From the NCBI GenBank assembly GCA_030536575.1, contig JAUNPS010000003.1, positions 1 to 64,000 on the forward strand: DNA of 64,000 nucleotides, in the 5' to 3' direction. Numbering within the stretch: the first letter of the stretch is position 1; each line of letters begins with the position of its first letter. The notes under the pieces are model-generated. The model searched no databases, had not been told where the DNA came from, and saw only the letters and a program-made list of their open reading frames with translations. Source of the DNA: Eubacteriales bacterium (GTDB taxonomy: Bacteria; Bacillota; Clostridia; Lachnospirales; Lachnospiraceae). Made by a program: the position numbers and the translations under genes. Positions 1 to 7,622 of this stretch are shown piece after piece.

Positions 1-50
1 AGTGCAGTAATGTATGGAGCTGACTGATACTAATAGGTCGAAGGCTTATC
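1..50 (+). rRNA. 23S ribosomal RNA, 3' end (partial)
   Basis: The first 50 bases carry the conserved 3' tail of bacterial 23S rRNA: a GGAGCTGACTGATACTAATA block followed by GGTCGAAGGCTTATCC. The rest of the gene lies before the window. The exact 3' end is estimated to within a few bases. Between this tail and the terminator at 129-156 there are only about 80 bases, too few for a 5S rRNA, so the operon appears to end with 23S here. Confidence 0.9.
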
Positions 51-128
51 CAAGGTTTGGGAAGAATCGGATAGAATCTGTATGTGGTTTTGAAGGTATA
101 AGATACCAACCCAATATCGGAGACACGG

Positions 129-156
129 ACTACTGTAGAAATACAGTAGTTTTTTT
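129..156 (+). terminator. Intrinsic terminator of the rRNA operon
   Basis: A perfect 9-bp stem (ACTACTGTA pairing with TACAGTAGT) closes a GAAA tetraloop and is followed directly by six T residues. This is a textbook Rho-independent terminator and its position ends the rRNA transcript. Confidence 0.92.
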
Positions 157-223
157 GTTGTTAGGTAACTGGCCAGGTTTTGCGTAACAGAGTAACTGAC
201 GGAATGCGATAATTCTGACGCTA

Positions 224-252
224 TAGAAATACGGTGCCTTTTGTGCTATACT
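224..252 (+). promoter_or_regulatory. Candidate sigma-A promoter for the DUF1016 gene
   Basis: TAGAAA (224-229), a 17-bp spacer and TATACT (247-252). The -35 matches the consensus at four of six positions. Transcription would begin around 259, only a few bases before the first ATG at 267, so the message would be almost leaderless or use the internal ATG at 312. Confidence 0.4.
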
Positions 253-266
253 GATTGTAATACACC

Positions 267-1196
267 ATGAAAGAAGCGATAAGATTGAATGATTTGACAA
301 ATACTGATTCTATGATGAATGAGATTAGAGAATTGTTATTAAATGCGCGTCAGCGTGTGGCAGTAGAAGTTAATACAGAGCTTTTGTCTACTTACTGGAA
401 TGTGGGCAGAATTATTGTTGAGCATGAACAGGAAAGCAAAGACAGGGCAGATTATGGAAAGCAGACCCTAAAGCAACTTTCTAAAGATTTGACAAAAGAG
501 TTTGGGAAGGGTTTTTCGGTTTCCAACCTCCAATTTATGCGCCGCTTTTATCAGAGTTATAAAATTCAACAGACGGTGTCTGTTAAATTGTCATGGTCGC
601 ATTACTGTGAGCTTTTGACTATCAGCGATACAAATAAACGCAGCTTTTACGAAAAGGAAGCTATTAACTCCGGGTGGTCGATACGCGAATTGAAACGTCA
701 GATTTCCACATCACTTTATGAAAGGCTGTTACTGTCAGAAGGGAAAACAAATAAGGAAACCGTGCTTGCCCTCGCAGAAAAAGGGATTGAAATGGCGACA
801 CCGCTTGATATGATAAAAGACCCTTATGTGTTTGAGTTTCTGGGTGTGCCGGAAAATAAGCCTATGCTTGAGAGCGATCTTGAAAAAGCGCTTATCGCGC
901 AGATTGAGAAATTTCTGCTGGAATTAGGCCGTGGTTTTATGTTTGTAGGTACGCAGCAGCGGATTACCCTCAATAATACGCACTACTATGTGGATATGGC
1001 TTTTTACAACAAAATCCTCCGGGCATATGTGCTGATCGAATTGAAGACGACAAAGCTCACGCCGGAAGCCGTTGGTCAGCTTAATATGTACCTGAATTAC
1101 TACGCCGCAGAGGTAAATGACGAATACGATAACCCACCAATCGGAATCATCCTTTGTACGGATAAAGACAGCATAGCGGCGAAAGTGAGAAAATAA
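267..1196 (+). CDS. YhcG/DUF1016-family PD-(D/E)XK nuclease-like protein, C-terminally short
   Basis: The N-terminal 150 residues match the helical DUF1016_N region (RADYGKQ, LSxxLTKEFGKGFS, NLQFMRRFYQ, LSWSHYCELL). The C-terminal part has the nuclease fold signature, with YYVDMAF supplying the Asp and VLIELKTTK the ExK motif. Family members run roughly 340-370 residues and carry a further strand and helix after the GIILCT motif; here the frame stops at 309 residues, about 12 residues after it. I could not find the missing tail in another frame downstream, so this looks like a true 3' loss. No clear ribosome binding site precedes 267. The protein is often found in mobile or defence contexts, but no partner is adjacent here. 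Function: probable DNA nuclease of unknown target; the truncation makes activity uncertain. Confidence 0.8.
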   Translation: MKEAIRLNDLTNTDSMMNEIRELLLNARQRVAVEVNTELLSTYWNVGRIIVEHEQESKDRADYGKQTLKQLSKDLTKEFGKGFSVSNLQFMRRFYQSYKIQQTVSVKLSWSHYCELLTISDTNKRSFYEKEAINSGWSIRELKRQISTSLYERLLLSEGKTNKETVLALAEKGIEMATPLDMIKDPYVFEFLGVPENKPMLESDLEKALIAQIEKFLLELGRGFMFVGTQQRITLNNTHYYVDMAFYNKILRAYVLIELKTTKLTPEAVGQLNMYLNYYAAEVNDEYDNPPIGIILCTDKDSIAAKVRK

Positions 1197-1256
1197 AAAA
1201 ACAGCGCCGCACAAAAAAGAAACAAGAAACATTGTGCATTTTGTGCGAAAAACACC

Positions 1257-1285
1257 TTGAATCCAAGAAAACTTTGAGTTAAAAT
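1257..1285 (+). promoter_or_regulatory. Promoter for the first URO-D gene
   Basis: TTGAAT (1257-1262), 17-bp spacer, TAAAAT (1280-1285). It lies 39 bases ahead of the likely ATG at 1324. Immediately upstream, at 1231-1246, is an AT-rich stretch with a direct repeat of TTGTGC that may be a regulator site. Confidence 0.6.
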
Positions 1286-1323
1286 AACAATAATCAGTAT
1301 TAACATTCAAGGGAGGTATGCGC

Positions 1324-2322
1324 ATGCTGACAAAAAAACAAAACCTGCTGGAAACCATCCGGGGCGGAAATCCGGATCGTTTCGTAAACCAGTATGAAGC
1401 CTTTCAGATGGCTTTCACCCCGATCATGATGCAAAGCCCCATGCCGGAATACGGCGGGGAACCCGTTGTAAACGCCTGGGGCGTTACCAATGCCTGGCCG
1501 AAAGGCACCCCAGGCTCCTTCCCCGTACATACCCCGGACAAAATCGTGATCAAAGACATTACCCGCTGGCGCGACTACGTAAAAGCCCCGCCAACGAAAT
1601 TCCCCGAAGCCGCCTGGGAACCCTTCATCAAAGCCGCCGAAGAGGTAGACCGGGACGAATATTTCCTGACCCCCTTCGTAGCCCCCGGCATCTTCGAACA
1701 GTGCCATCACCTGGGTGAGATCCAGAACACCCTGATCAACTTCTACGAAGAACCGGACGACATGAAAGACCTGATCAAATACCTGGCCGAATGGGAAGTC
1801 GCCCAGGCAGAAGAAATCTGCAAATACTTAAAACCCGACGGCCTCTTCCATCACGACGACTGGGGAAGCCAGACCTCCACCTTCATGTCCAGAGACATGT
1901 TCGAGGAATTCCTGCTTCCGGCATACAAAGACATTTACGGATGTTATAAAGAAAATGGCGTAGAACTGATCGTCCATCACAGTGATTCCTACGCGGCGAC
2001 CCTGGTTCCCTGCATGATTGAGATGGGAATCGACATCTGGCAGGGCGTAATGACGACGAACAACATCCCGGAACTGATCAAGAAATACGGTGGCCAGATC
2101 TCCTTCATGGGCGGCATCGACAGCGCGAAGATCGACTTCGACGGCTGGACCCCCGAAGTGATCGAGAAGGAAGTCAAGAAGGCCTGCGATGCCTGCGGAA
2201 AACTTTACTTCATCCCAGGCGCATCCCAGGGCCTGGCCATGAGTACCTTCCCAGGCGTTTACGAAGCCACGACCGAAGCCATCGACAAATACAGCAAAGT
2301 CGTATTTGGAAATCCAGCTTAA
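1324..2322 (+). CDS. URO-D/MtaA-type methyltransferase paralogue lacking the zinc-ligand cysteines
   Basis: The 332-residue protein has the fold signatures of the uroporphyrinogen decarboxylase superfamily in its corrinoid methyltransferase branch: KQNLLETIRGG at the start, WGVTNAWP, IKDITRWRDYVKAP, the GLFHHDDWGSQ active-site strand and a FMGGID strand. GGGAGG at 1311-1316 is 7 bases from the ATG at 1324 but only 1 base from the ATG at 1318, so 1324 is preferred. In MtaA/CmuA-type enzymes zinc is held by an H-x-C motif and a distal Cys. Here the equivalent segment is HHSDS, with Ser where Cys is expected, and the distal Cys is also missing (FIPGASQG). The two paralogues downstream keep these residues. 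It is transcribed alone, facing the PucR-type regulator. It may bind but not methylate, act as a decarboxylase-like enzyme, or use other ligands. True haem-pathway HemE is unlikely. Confidence 0.8.
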   Translation: MLTKKQNLLETIRGGNPDRFVNQYEAFQMAFTPIMMQSPMPEYGGEPVVNAWGVTNAWPKGTPGSFPVHTPDKIVIKDITRWRDYVKAPPTKFPEAAWEPFIKAAEEVDRDEYFLTPFVAPGIFEQCHHLGEIQNTLINFYEEPDDMKDLIKYLAEWEVAQAEEICKYLKPDGLFHHDDWGSQTSTFMSRDMFEEFLLPAYKDIYGCYKENGVELIVHHSDSYAATLVPCMIEMGIDIWQGVMTTNNIPELIKKYGGQISFMGGIDSAKIDFDGWTPEVIEKEVKKACDACGKLYFIPGASQGLAMSTFPGVYEATTEAIDKYSKVVFGNPA

Positions 2323-2374
2323 TTTCGCCCCGTGTGAAAGGTGTGCCGTCGGCACACAGCAGCTATTCGCGTAA

Positions 2375-2407
2375 AAAAGGACTGTCTCAAGACGAGGCAG
2401 TCCTTTT
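2375..2407. terminator. Bidirectional terminator between convergent genes
   Basis: A 14-bp stem with one G-T pair (AAAAGGACTGTCTC with GAGGCAGTCCTTTT) and a 5-base loop. A-runs on one side and T-runs on the other let it serve both the URO-D gene ending at 2322 and the regulator ending at 2409. A second hairpin without a T-tract (GTGTGCC-GTC-GGCACAC) sits at 2341-2357. Confidence 0.85.
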
Positions 2408-2408
2408 C

Positions 2409-3872
2409 TCAAGCCTTCAAATGGCTTGTCTTCCATTGGTATAATTCTAAAATTCTTATAGACAGAAAACAATACTCCCGCACATACGGGTCCTCCAAAT
2501 CCCGCCCCAAAAGATCCTGAATCTTCCGAATCCGGTACAGCACCGTATTCCGGTGCGTAAAAAGCTCCGCAGACGTTTTCGTAATCGACCGTTCATAAGT
2601 CAAAAACGTTTTCAGCGTCCGGAAAAGCTCATCCCCGGCTATCTGCTGCTGTTCCCACAACTGAACCACCGCAGGCATACAGGCCCGCACGGAATCAAGC
2701 AGATCGCCCGCTTCCAGAATATAGTGCACAGCATAATCGTAAAAAGAAAAATGTTTATTATCCGGATAGCGAACCTTTCCGCGGGAGAGGGCGTAAAGCG
2801 CCTGTTTATACAGCGAGCTGACGTGTTCGATCCCGCGGCAGGGAAGGCTGAAACTCGCTTTCAGCGGATTGCGTGCGGCCAGACTGCTGAGCATCGGCGC
2901 CAGGCCGGGGTCGCGGGCCAGGTTATAATTCCCCAGAAGAATAATATAAGGCGTTTTTTTCAGCACAAGACAGTTTCGGGTCTGGCGGACAATCACCTGC
3001 ATAAGCTGATCCACATTCGACTCTACGGTCTGGCGGCCGGAGATATCCAGAACCTCCAGAAGCGCGAGATAATAGGTATCATCCGGCGACCACTGCTGGT
3101 AGGCGAGCTGGGTATCCAGCGCCTCTTTCTCGTAGGCTTTTTCAAAGAGCAGATTGTAGAAAACATTGGTATTATTCAGGACACTTTCATAATAAATCTG
3201 TCCGAGGCTGGGTTCCAGGATGGCGGCCATCTGCTCCATGAGCTGGGCATCGCCCTGGTTCAGATCGCGTTCTTTGGCGAGGACGTTAATGCGGCCGCAG
3301 ACGGAATCATTGCAGTACATACAGTAGGTGAGCCCGTCATAGCCCATCAGATGATTCCCGGAATAGGCCTGGGCGCCATGCTGCCAGTAGTCGCAGGGAA
3401 TCGAACTGTAGCGCATGAGCTGGACAGCGTTCAGGGAAGAGTAACCGTAACGCGACAGGTAGGCCCACTCTTCATCCACAGAATCCACAGCGTACTGGTG
3501 GGTCATGCCAAGCACCCGGTTATTCCCGTCCAGCATGACAATGGGATTCTGGAATACCAGCCAGGCCAGGTCAATGACTCCCTGATAATTCCGCTCCCTG
3601 GTGAGGCGGATCATCCCATCCATCCAGTCCTGGAAATAGTCGAACACGCTCTGGATAATCTCAAATCCCTGGATCAGATCCATGTTCTGAAAACGAATGA
3701 TGTCTCCTTCGCCGTTACAGACGACGTCGTTTCCTTCCTGGTAGACGTGTACACAGTTGGTAGCGTAGACGCGCCGGGCGCTTTTCAGGACGGCGGGGGC
3801 ATCTTCGCGGATATCGAGTTCCATATCGAGAGAGGACAGCCGATTGGCAATCATCCACATACTTAATTTCAT
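2409..3872 (-). CDS. PucR/CdaR-type transcriptional regulator
   Basis: A 487-residue protein ending in the PucR-family helix-turn-helix: FRTLKTFLTYERSITKTSAE, LFTHRNTVLYRIRKIQDLLG and a terminal REYCFLSIRILELYQ helix. The middle (roughly residues 220-380) looks like the GGDEF-like domain usual in this family, and the N-terminal half probably senses a ligand. Such regulators commonly control catabolic genes next to them. It is divergent from the GPH transporter operon starting at 4126 and convergent with the URO-D gene at 1324, which makes it the obvious regulator of the island. The start at 3872 is preceded on the minus strand by an AAGGAAG ribosome binding site. The effector cannot be read from sequence. 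Confidence 0.85.
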   Translation of the reverse strand: MKLSMWMIANRLSSLDMELDIREDAPAVLKSARRVYATNCVHVYQEGNDVVCNGEGDIIRFQNMDLIQGFEIIQSVFDYFQDWMDGMIRLTRERNYQGVIDLAWLVFQNPIVMLDGNNRVLGMTHQYAVDSVDEEWAYLSRYGYSSLNAVQLMRYSSIPCDYWQHGAQAYSGNHLMGYDGLTYCMYCNDSVCGRINVLAKERDLNQGDAQLMEQMAAILEPSLGQIYYESVLNNTNVFYNLLFEKAYEKEALDTQLAYQQWSPDDTYYLALLEVLDISGRQTVESNVDQLMQVIVRQTRNCLVLKKTPYIILLGNYNLARDPGLAPMLSSLAARNPLKASFSLPCRGIEHVSSLYKQALYALSRGKVRYPDNKHFSFYDYAVHYILEAGDLLDSVRACMPAVVQLWEQQQIAGDELFRTLKTFLTYERSITKTSAELFTHRNTVLYRIRKIQDLLGRDLEDPYVREYCFLSIRILELYQWKTSHLKA

Positions 3873-4013
3873 GACAACTTCCTTTCTAAAACCATATTGT
3901 AATTTTGCATGAATGAACAGGCAAAGGATTCCAATTTACAGCTATTATAACCAAAAACTTTCCAAAAAGAAAGAGAAGGAATCTACAAAATTTCTAAAAA
4001 ATAAAGAAATAAT

Positions 4014-4059
4014 ATTGTATTTTCAATACATAGTAACAGAAACCGAATTCTTCTATAAT
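4014..4059 (+). promoter_or_regulatory. Promoter -10 and candidate operator for the GPH/URO-D operon
   Basis: A perfect TATAAT lies at 4054-4059, but the hexamer 17 bp upstream (TAGTAA) is a poor -35, as expected for an activator-dependent promoter. Just upstream at 4016-4030 is the inverted repeat TGTATT-TTC-AATACA. Similar ATTGT plus T-rich sequences occur at 3896-3911 near the regulator start and at 1231-1246 before the first URO-D gene. The whole divergent spacer 3873-4125 is AT-rich and holds no gene. Confidence 0.45.
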
Positions 4060-4125
4060 AAACTTATCAAAAATGCGTGAGTCTTCGGTCCGTGCGGAGA
4101 CTGGCGGAACAAAGGAGGAAGAGGT

Positions 4126-5511
4126 ATGCAAGAAAAGCAAGAAAAGAGTTTAACTTCATCACAGGTGAATAAGTACGCCTTTTACCTGTTAACGTCGTCC
4201 CTGGCGGCAATGGTGCAGATGACCTACATGACCATTTTCATGACCGACTGCATCGGCATTCCGGCAAGCGTGGTGGCTACAACGCTTCTGGTCGCCAGAA
4301 TCATCGACTTTCTGATCGGAGTCATCTGTGGAGGAATTATCGAGAAATTCCGGATGCCCTGGGGCAAATACCGCTCCTGGCTGCTGGTGCTTCGCTGGGT
4401 GATCGTATTCTCGATCGTCTGTTCGTTCTTCGATACTTCGGCATGGCCGTTGGGCTTCCGGGTAGGCGTGTCGTTTGTCGGCTATATTCTGTTAAATGCA
4501 AGCTTCAGCTTCACAACGAATGCTTATTACGCATTGGGGCCGGCCCTCGCAGGGGCGAACTTAAACGACCGTTTCCGTTTGAGTGCCAGAGGCGCACAGT
4601 TTATGTGTGTGGCAATGCTCATTACCTCGGCAGCTACGGTTCCGCTGGTAACGGCTCTGACTCCGGTGGTAGGCCCGGCAAATGCTTACCTGATCGTTGC
4701 AGTCGTATTCGCAATTCCCTACATCTTCGGATGCCAGGTGGTTTCTAATCTTTGTAAGGAATGTGACCCCTCCGGAAAACGGAAAGAGCAGGGAGGCGCT
4801 TCCGCTGTAACTCTGATGGATATGGTTCGGTCGGTAACGCAGAACAAACAGCTTCTGGTGGTTTTCCTGGCTTACACGATTTACTACATTGGCCTGTATG
4901 TCATTTCCGGACTGGGAACTTACTATTTCAGCTACATTGTAGGCGATTATATGAAAATGCCGGTATGTATGACCGTGACAATGATTACCGGAACGATCGC
5001 TTCCATGGTGATGCCGAAAATAGGCGGAAAGCTTGGAAAGAAACGGGCGTTTGTCGTATCGCTGGTGATTTATGCGGCAGCCTACGCATGCGTTTATTTC
5101 GCAGGCGGCAACTGGATTCACTATATGATCTGTGCGGCCATCGGCGGCGCGGCCGTGTACATGTTTACCAGTTTTGGCGCAAATTATTTTGTGGACTGCG
5201 GCGAGTATCACCTGTATAAGACCGGAAAAGATACCAGAACCATTGCAATCACCATGTATTCCGTACCCATGAAAATCGGCATGGCCCTTGGCGGCGCCAT
5301 CGCAACCTACGGACTGGCCATCATTGGCTACGAAGCAGGAATGACCGTCGACGCTGCATTCGAACAGCACTTTATGACGCTGCTGTCGATCATTCCAGCG
5401 GTTCTGGTACTTGTGGGCGCAGTTATCATGCAGGCTGGCTATAAGATCACAGACGAAGACGCGGCCAGATACGCGGCGGAAAATGCGGCGAAATATGCGC
5501 CGAAGGCATAA
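4126..5511 (+). CDS. GPH-family (MelB-like) sodium/proton symporter
   Basis: A 461-residue membrane protein with about 12 predicted transmembrane helices. The MelB/GPH signatures are present: VARIIDFLIGVICGGIIEK with the Asp of helix II, then RMPWGKYRSWLL in the first cytoplasmic loop, and ANYFVDCGEYHLYKTGKDT in the later half. Members carry glycosides, uronides and other small solutes with Na+ or H+. The start has a strong AAAGGAGGAAGAGG ribosome binding site. It leads the operon 4126-8704, with only 24 bases to the next gene, so it probably imports the compound that the URO-D proteins act on. The substrate is unknown; association with methyltransferase-like enzymes suggests a methylated organic compound, which is inference. 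Confidence 0.85.
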   Translation: MQEKQEKSLTSSQVNKYAFYLLTSSLAAMVQMTYMTIFMTDCIGIPASVVATTLLVARIIDFLIGVICGGIIEKFRMPWGKYRSWLLVLRWVIVFSIVCSFFDTSAWPLGFRVGVSFVGYILLNASFSFTTNAYYALGPALAGANLNDRFRLSARGAQFMCVAMLITSAATVPLVTALTPVVGPANAYLIVAVVFAIPYIFGCQVVSNLCKECDPSGKRKEQGGASAVTLMDMVRSVTQNKQLLVVFLAYTIYYIGLYVISGLGTYYFSYIVGDYMKMPVCMTVTMITGTIASMVMPKIGGKLGKKRAFVVSLVIYAAAYACVYFAGGNWIHYMICAAIGGAAVYMFTSFGANYFVDCGEYHLYKTGKDTRTIAITMYSVPMKIGMALGGAIATYGLAIIGYEAGMTVDAAFEQHFMTLLSIIPAVLVLVGAVIMQAGYKITDEDAARYAAENAAKYAPKA

Positions 5512-5535
5512 AAACAAAGACAGGAGGGGAATGTT

Positions 5536-6570
5536 ATGGCAAAAATGACAGAAAAAGAGAACTATTTAAGAACATTGCGCGGAGAACAGCCGGAATGGGT
5601 TCCGGTCTACAGCTTCGGCCCCATGCCGGGACAGGAGCGGCCCTGCACCTCCTGTATGGTGGAGCCCATGATTTTGAGCGAATTCCGCTTCAAAGGCGGC
5701 GGCAAGGACTGCTGGGGCGTGACCTACGTTCCGACGAAGGAGACCGGAGGAGCGCTGCTTCCCAAACCGGATGAATTCATTCTGGACGATATCCGCCACT
5801 GGCGGGATGTGATCAAAGCGCCCTCCCTGGAACATGTGGACTGGGAAGGCATGATCAAAAAGCAGATGGAAGGGTTCTATCAGATGGGCGTGAACCGGGA
5901 AGACACGGCCATTGCCCTGAACCTCCATGTGGGCTATTTCCAGAATCTGATGGCGTTTATGGGATTTACGGAAGGCCTGTGCGCTATGTGCGAAGAACCG
6001 GACGAAGTGATGGAGCTGTTCTCCTACATGTGCGATTTTTATACCGAGGTAACGCGGCAGGTTTGGAACTATGTAAAACCGGACGTACTGACGCTGATGG
6101 ACGATACGGCGGCCTGGGCGGCTCCCTTCATTTCCAGGCAGATGTACCACGACATGGTCTTGCCGTTCCACGACCGGCAGGCGAAATTCGGGCGGGACGC
6201 GGGAATCCCCATTACCATGCATAACTGCGGAAAGGCTGAGGATTTCATGGAAGACCTCCGGGGAATCGGCGTCAATGCCTGGGATCCGGCCCAGACCTGC
6301 AATGACTTAAAGGGCATCAAGCAGAAATTCGGAAACAGCCTGGTGCTGATGGGCTGCTGGGACGCCAGAGGGCGGCTCCTGGCGCCGGATGTGACGGAGG
6401 AAGAGATCCGGCAGTCCGTGCGGGATACGATGGACACCTACGCGCCGGGCGGCGGATTCTGCTGGTGCGGCGGCTATCTGGGCGCGGTGGACGATGCGGA
6501 AATGATTCGGAAGAACGGGATTTTGTTTGACGAAGTGTACCGGTACGGCGACGCATTTTACAAGAAATAA
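5536..6570 (+). CDS. URO-D/MtaA-type methyltransferase, zinc ligands intact
   Basis: A 344-residue URO-D superfamily protein. It shares with its two neighbours the WGVTYVPTKE and DDIRHWRDVIKAPS segments, but it has the full zinc set expected of corrinoid-dependent methyltransferases: His229-x-Cys231 in TMHNCGKAE, and the C-terminal CWC motif (Cys309, Cys311). A VLMGCWDA strand follows the zinc loop. The ribosome binding site GGAGGGG precedes the ATG. In MtaA, MtbA and CmuA this site activates a thiol or methyl group for transfer to or from a corrinoid. No corrinoid-binding protein is encoded in the window, so its partner would have to be elsewhere. Confidence is high for the superfamily and moderate for methyl transfer. 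Confidence 0.82.
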   Translation: MAKMTEKENYLRTLRGEQPEWVPVYSFGPMPGQERPCTSCMVEPMILSEFRFKGGGKDCWGVTYVPTKETGGALLPKPDEFILDDIRHWRDVIKAPSLEHVDWEGMIKKQMEGFYQMGVNREDTAIALNLHVGYFQNLMAFMGFTEGLCAMCEEPDEVMELFSYMCDFYTEVTRQVWNYVKPDVLTLMDDTAAWAAPFISRQMYHDMVLPFHDRQAKFGRDAGIPITMHNCGKAEDFMEDLRGIGVNAWDPAQTCNDLKGIKQKFGNSLVLMGCWDARGRLLAPDVTEEEIRQSVRDTMDTYAPGGGFCWCGGYLGAVDDAEMIRKNGILFDEVYRYGDAFYKK

Positions 6571-6591
6571 GACAGGTGCAGGAGGTGGAGC

Positions 6592-7191
6592 ATGCGGATT
6601 TTGATTCTGAGCGGATTTTTAGGTTCCGGAAAAACCACATTGCTCATGCAGCTTGCACGCCGGATGGCAGGGGGAGCAGCGGATGGCTCCCCCTATCAGG
6701 TGGTAATTCTGGAAAATGAAGCCGGGGAGGCGGGGGTCGATGACCGGCTCCTGCGCAGCAGCGGATTTCAGGTGGAAAATCTGTTCGCCGGGTGCGCATG
6801 CTGTACGGTGGGCGGCGAACTGATCCAGGCCGTCACGTTTCTGGAAGAGGAATACGATCCGAACTGGCTGATTCTGGAGACGACCGGGCTGGCCTATCCG
6901 GGGCTGATTCGAGAGAATCTGCGGGAAGCCCTGGGGAAGGAGTCGCGGATCTGTACGGTGGTGGACGCTTCCAGATGGGAGCGGCTGAAAGGGCCGTTGG
7001 CGGCATTGCTGAACGGGCAGATCGGGTGCGCGGACGTCTTGCTGGTGAATAAGACCGATTTGGCCGGAGAGGAGAAGGCAGGGAGCTGTCTGCGGGACGT
7101 GAGGGAAAGAAATTCCCGCGCGGCAGCGATGTGCATTTCCGCCGCAGGAACGATTCCGGAAGAGCTATGGGAGAAGGTGCTGGAGGAATGA
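6592..7191 (+). CDS. CobW/COG0523-family GTPase, N-terminal domain only
   Basis: A 199-residue G3E-class P-loop GTPase with Walker A GFLGSGKTT near the start, the metal-binding CxCC motif (Cys68-Ala-Cys70-Cys71), ILETTG as the Walker B region and NKTD as the guanine specificity motif. COG0523 proteins load zinc, cobalt or nickel into target enzymes, or support cobalamin synthesis. Most are 300-400 residues with a C-terminal CobW_C domain, which is absent here. Its stop overlaps the start of the next gene (ATGA), so the 144-residue protein could be the detached partner. Placed among zinc-type URO-D enzymes, a metallochaperone for them is the simplest reading; that is inference. Confidence 0.85.
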   Translation: MRILILSGFLGSGKTTLLMQLARRMAGGAADGSPYQVVILENEAGEAGVDDRLLRSSGFQVENLFAGCACCTVGGELIQAVTFLEEEYDPNWLILETTGLAYPGLIRENLREALGKESRICTVVDASRWERLKGPLAALLNGQIGCADVLLVNKTDLAGEEKAGSCLRDVRERNSRAAAMCISAAGTIPEELWEKVLEE

Positions 7192-7622
7192 AAACAGTGG
7201 AAAAAGGCCGGAAGAACCTGGGCGACTGGGGACTTGGGCCGGGCAATGCGGCGGCTGCTTTGGAAAATCCGAAGGTACAGGTGCGCTGTCAGGACGAAGC
7301 GGTGGTAGTTTCGGCGGCCTATACCGTCCGGGGCGACCGGAACCGGCTTGGAAGACGGCTGAAGACAGGCATGGAGGAATTGGCCGGAAAAGTCGCCGAG
7401 GCGGGCGGGATCATTGGCCACGTGAAGGCAGCGGTGGACATTTTGGACACGGAACTGTATTCGGTGACGGATCGGGTTGTGGAACAGAAAAAAGGAGAAC
7501 AAAGCGAGATGACCGTGCGGGTGGCGGCGATTTTCTTCCTGATGGAGACGGAAGCGGCCGGGCAGCTCGTGCGGGAAATGTTTATTTATATAGAAGAAAC
7601 AGGACAGGAGGCAGGACAATGA
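7188..7622 (+). CDS. Uncharacterised 144-residue protein coupled to the CobW-type GTPase
   Basis: The frame is open from 7131, but the ATG at 7188 overlaps the GTPase stop in an ATGA arrangement, and its own stop overlaps the next ATG in the same way. That argues for translational coupling and sets the start. The protein is soluble and mixed alpha/beta, with an N-terminal segment GDWGLGPGNAAAAL, a strand-rich middle (AVVVSAAYTV), a GIIGHVKAAVDI helix and a C-terminal AIFFLMETEAAGQLVREMF helix. I do not recognise a family. Its place next to a GTPase missing its C-terminal domain suggests a stand-alone equivalent or a small metal or substrate adaptor, but nothing in the sequence proves that. 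It has no Cys-rich motif and no signal peptide. Confidence 0.65.
   Translation: MKTVEKGRKNLGDWGLGPGNAAAALENPKVQVRCQDEAVVVSAAYTVRGDRNRLGRRLKTGMEELAGKVAEAGGIIGHVKAAVDILDTELYSVTDRVVEQKKGEQSEMTVRVAAIFFLMETEAAGQLVREMFIYIEETGQEAGQ

Noticed and set aside
1318-2322. Annotating the URO-D proteins as HemE
   Set aside because: They are three divergent paralogues next to a transporter and a CobW-type GTPase, with corrinoid methyltransferase-type zinc motifs in two of them; no other haem genes are present.
2553-3866. 437-residue plus-strand open frame opposite the PucR-type regulator
   Set aside because: The minus strand carries a full PucR helix-turn-helix and a good start. The plus frame has no recognisable motif and no ribosome binding site.
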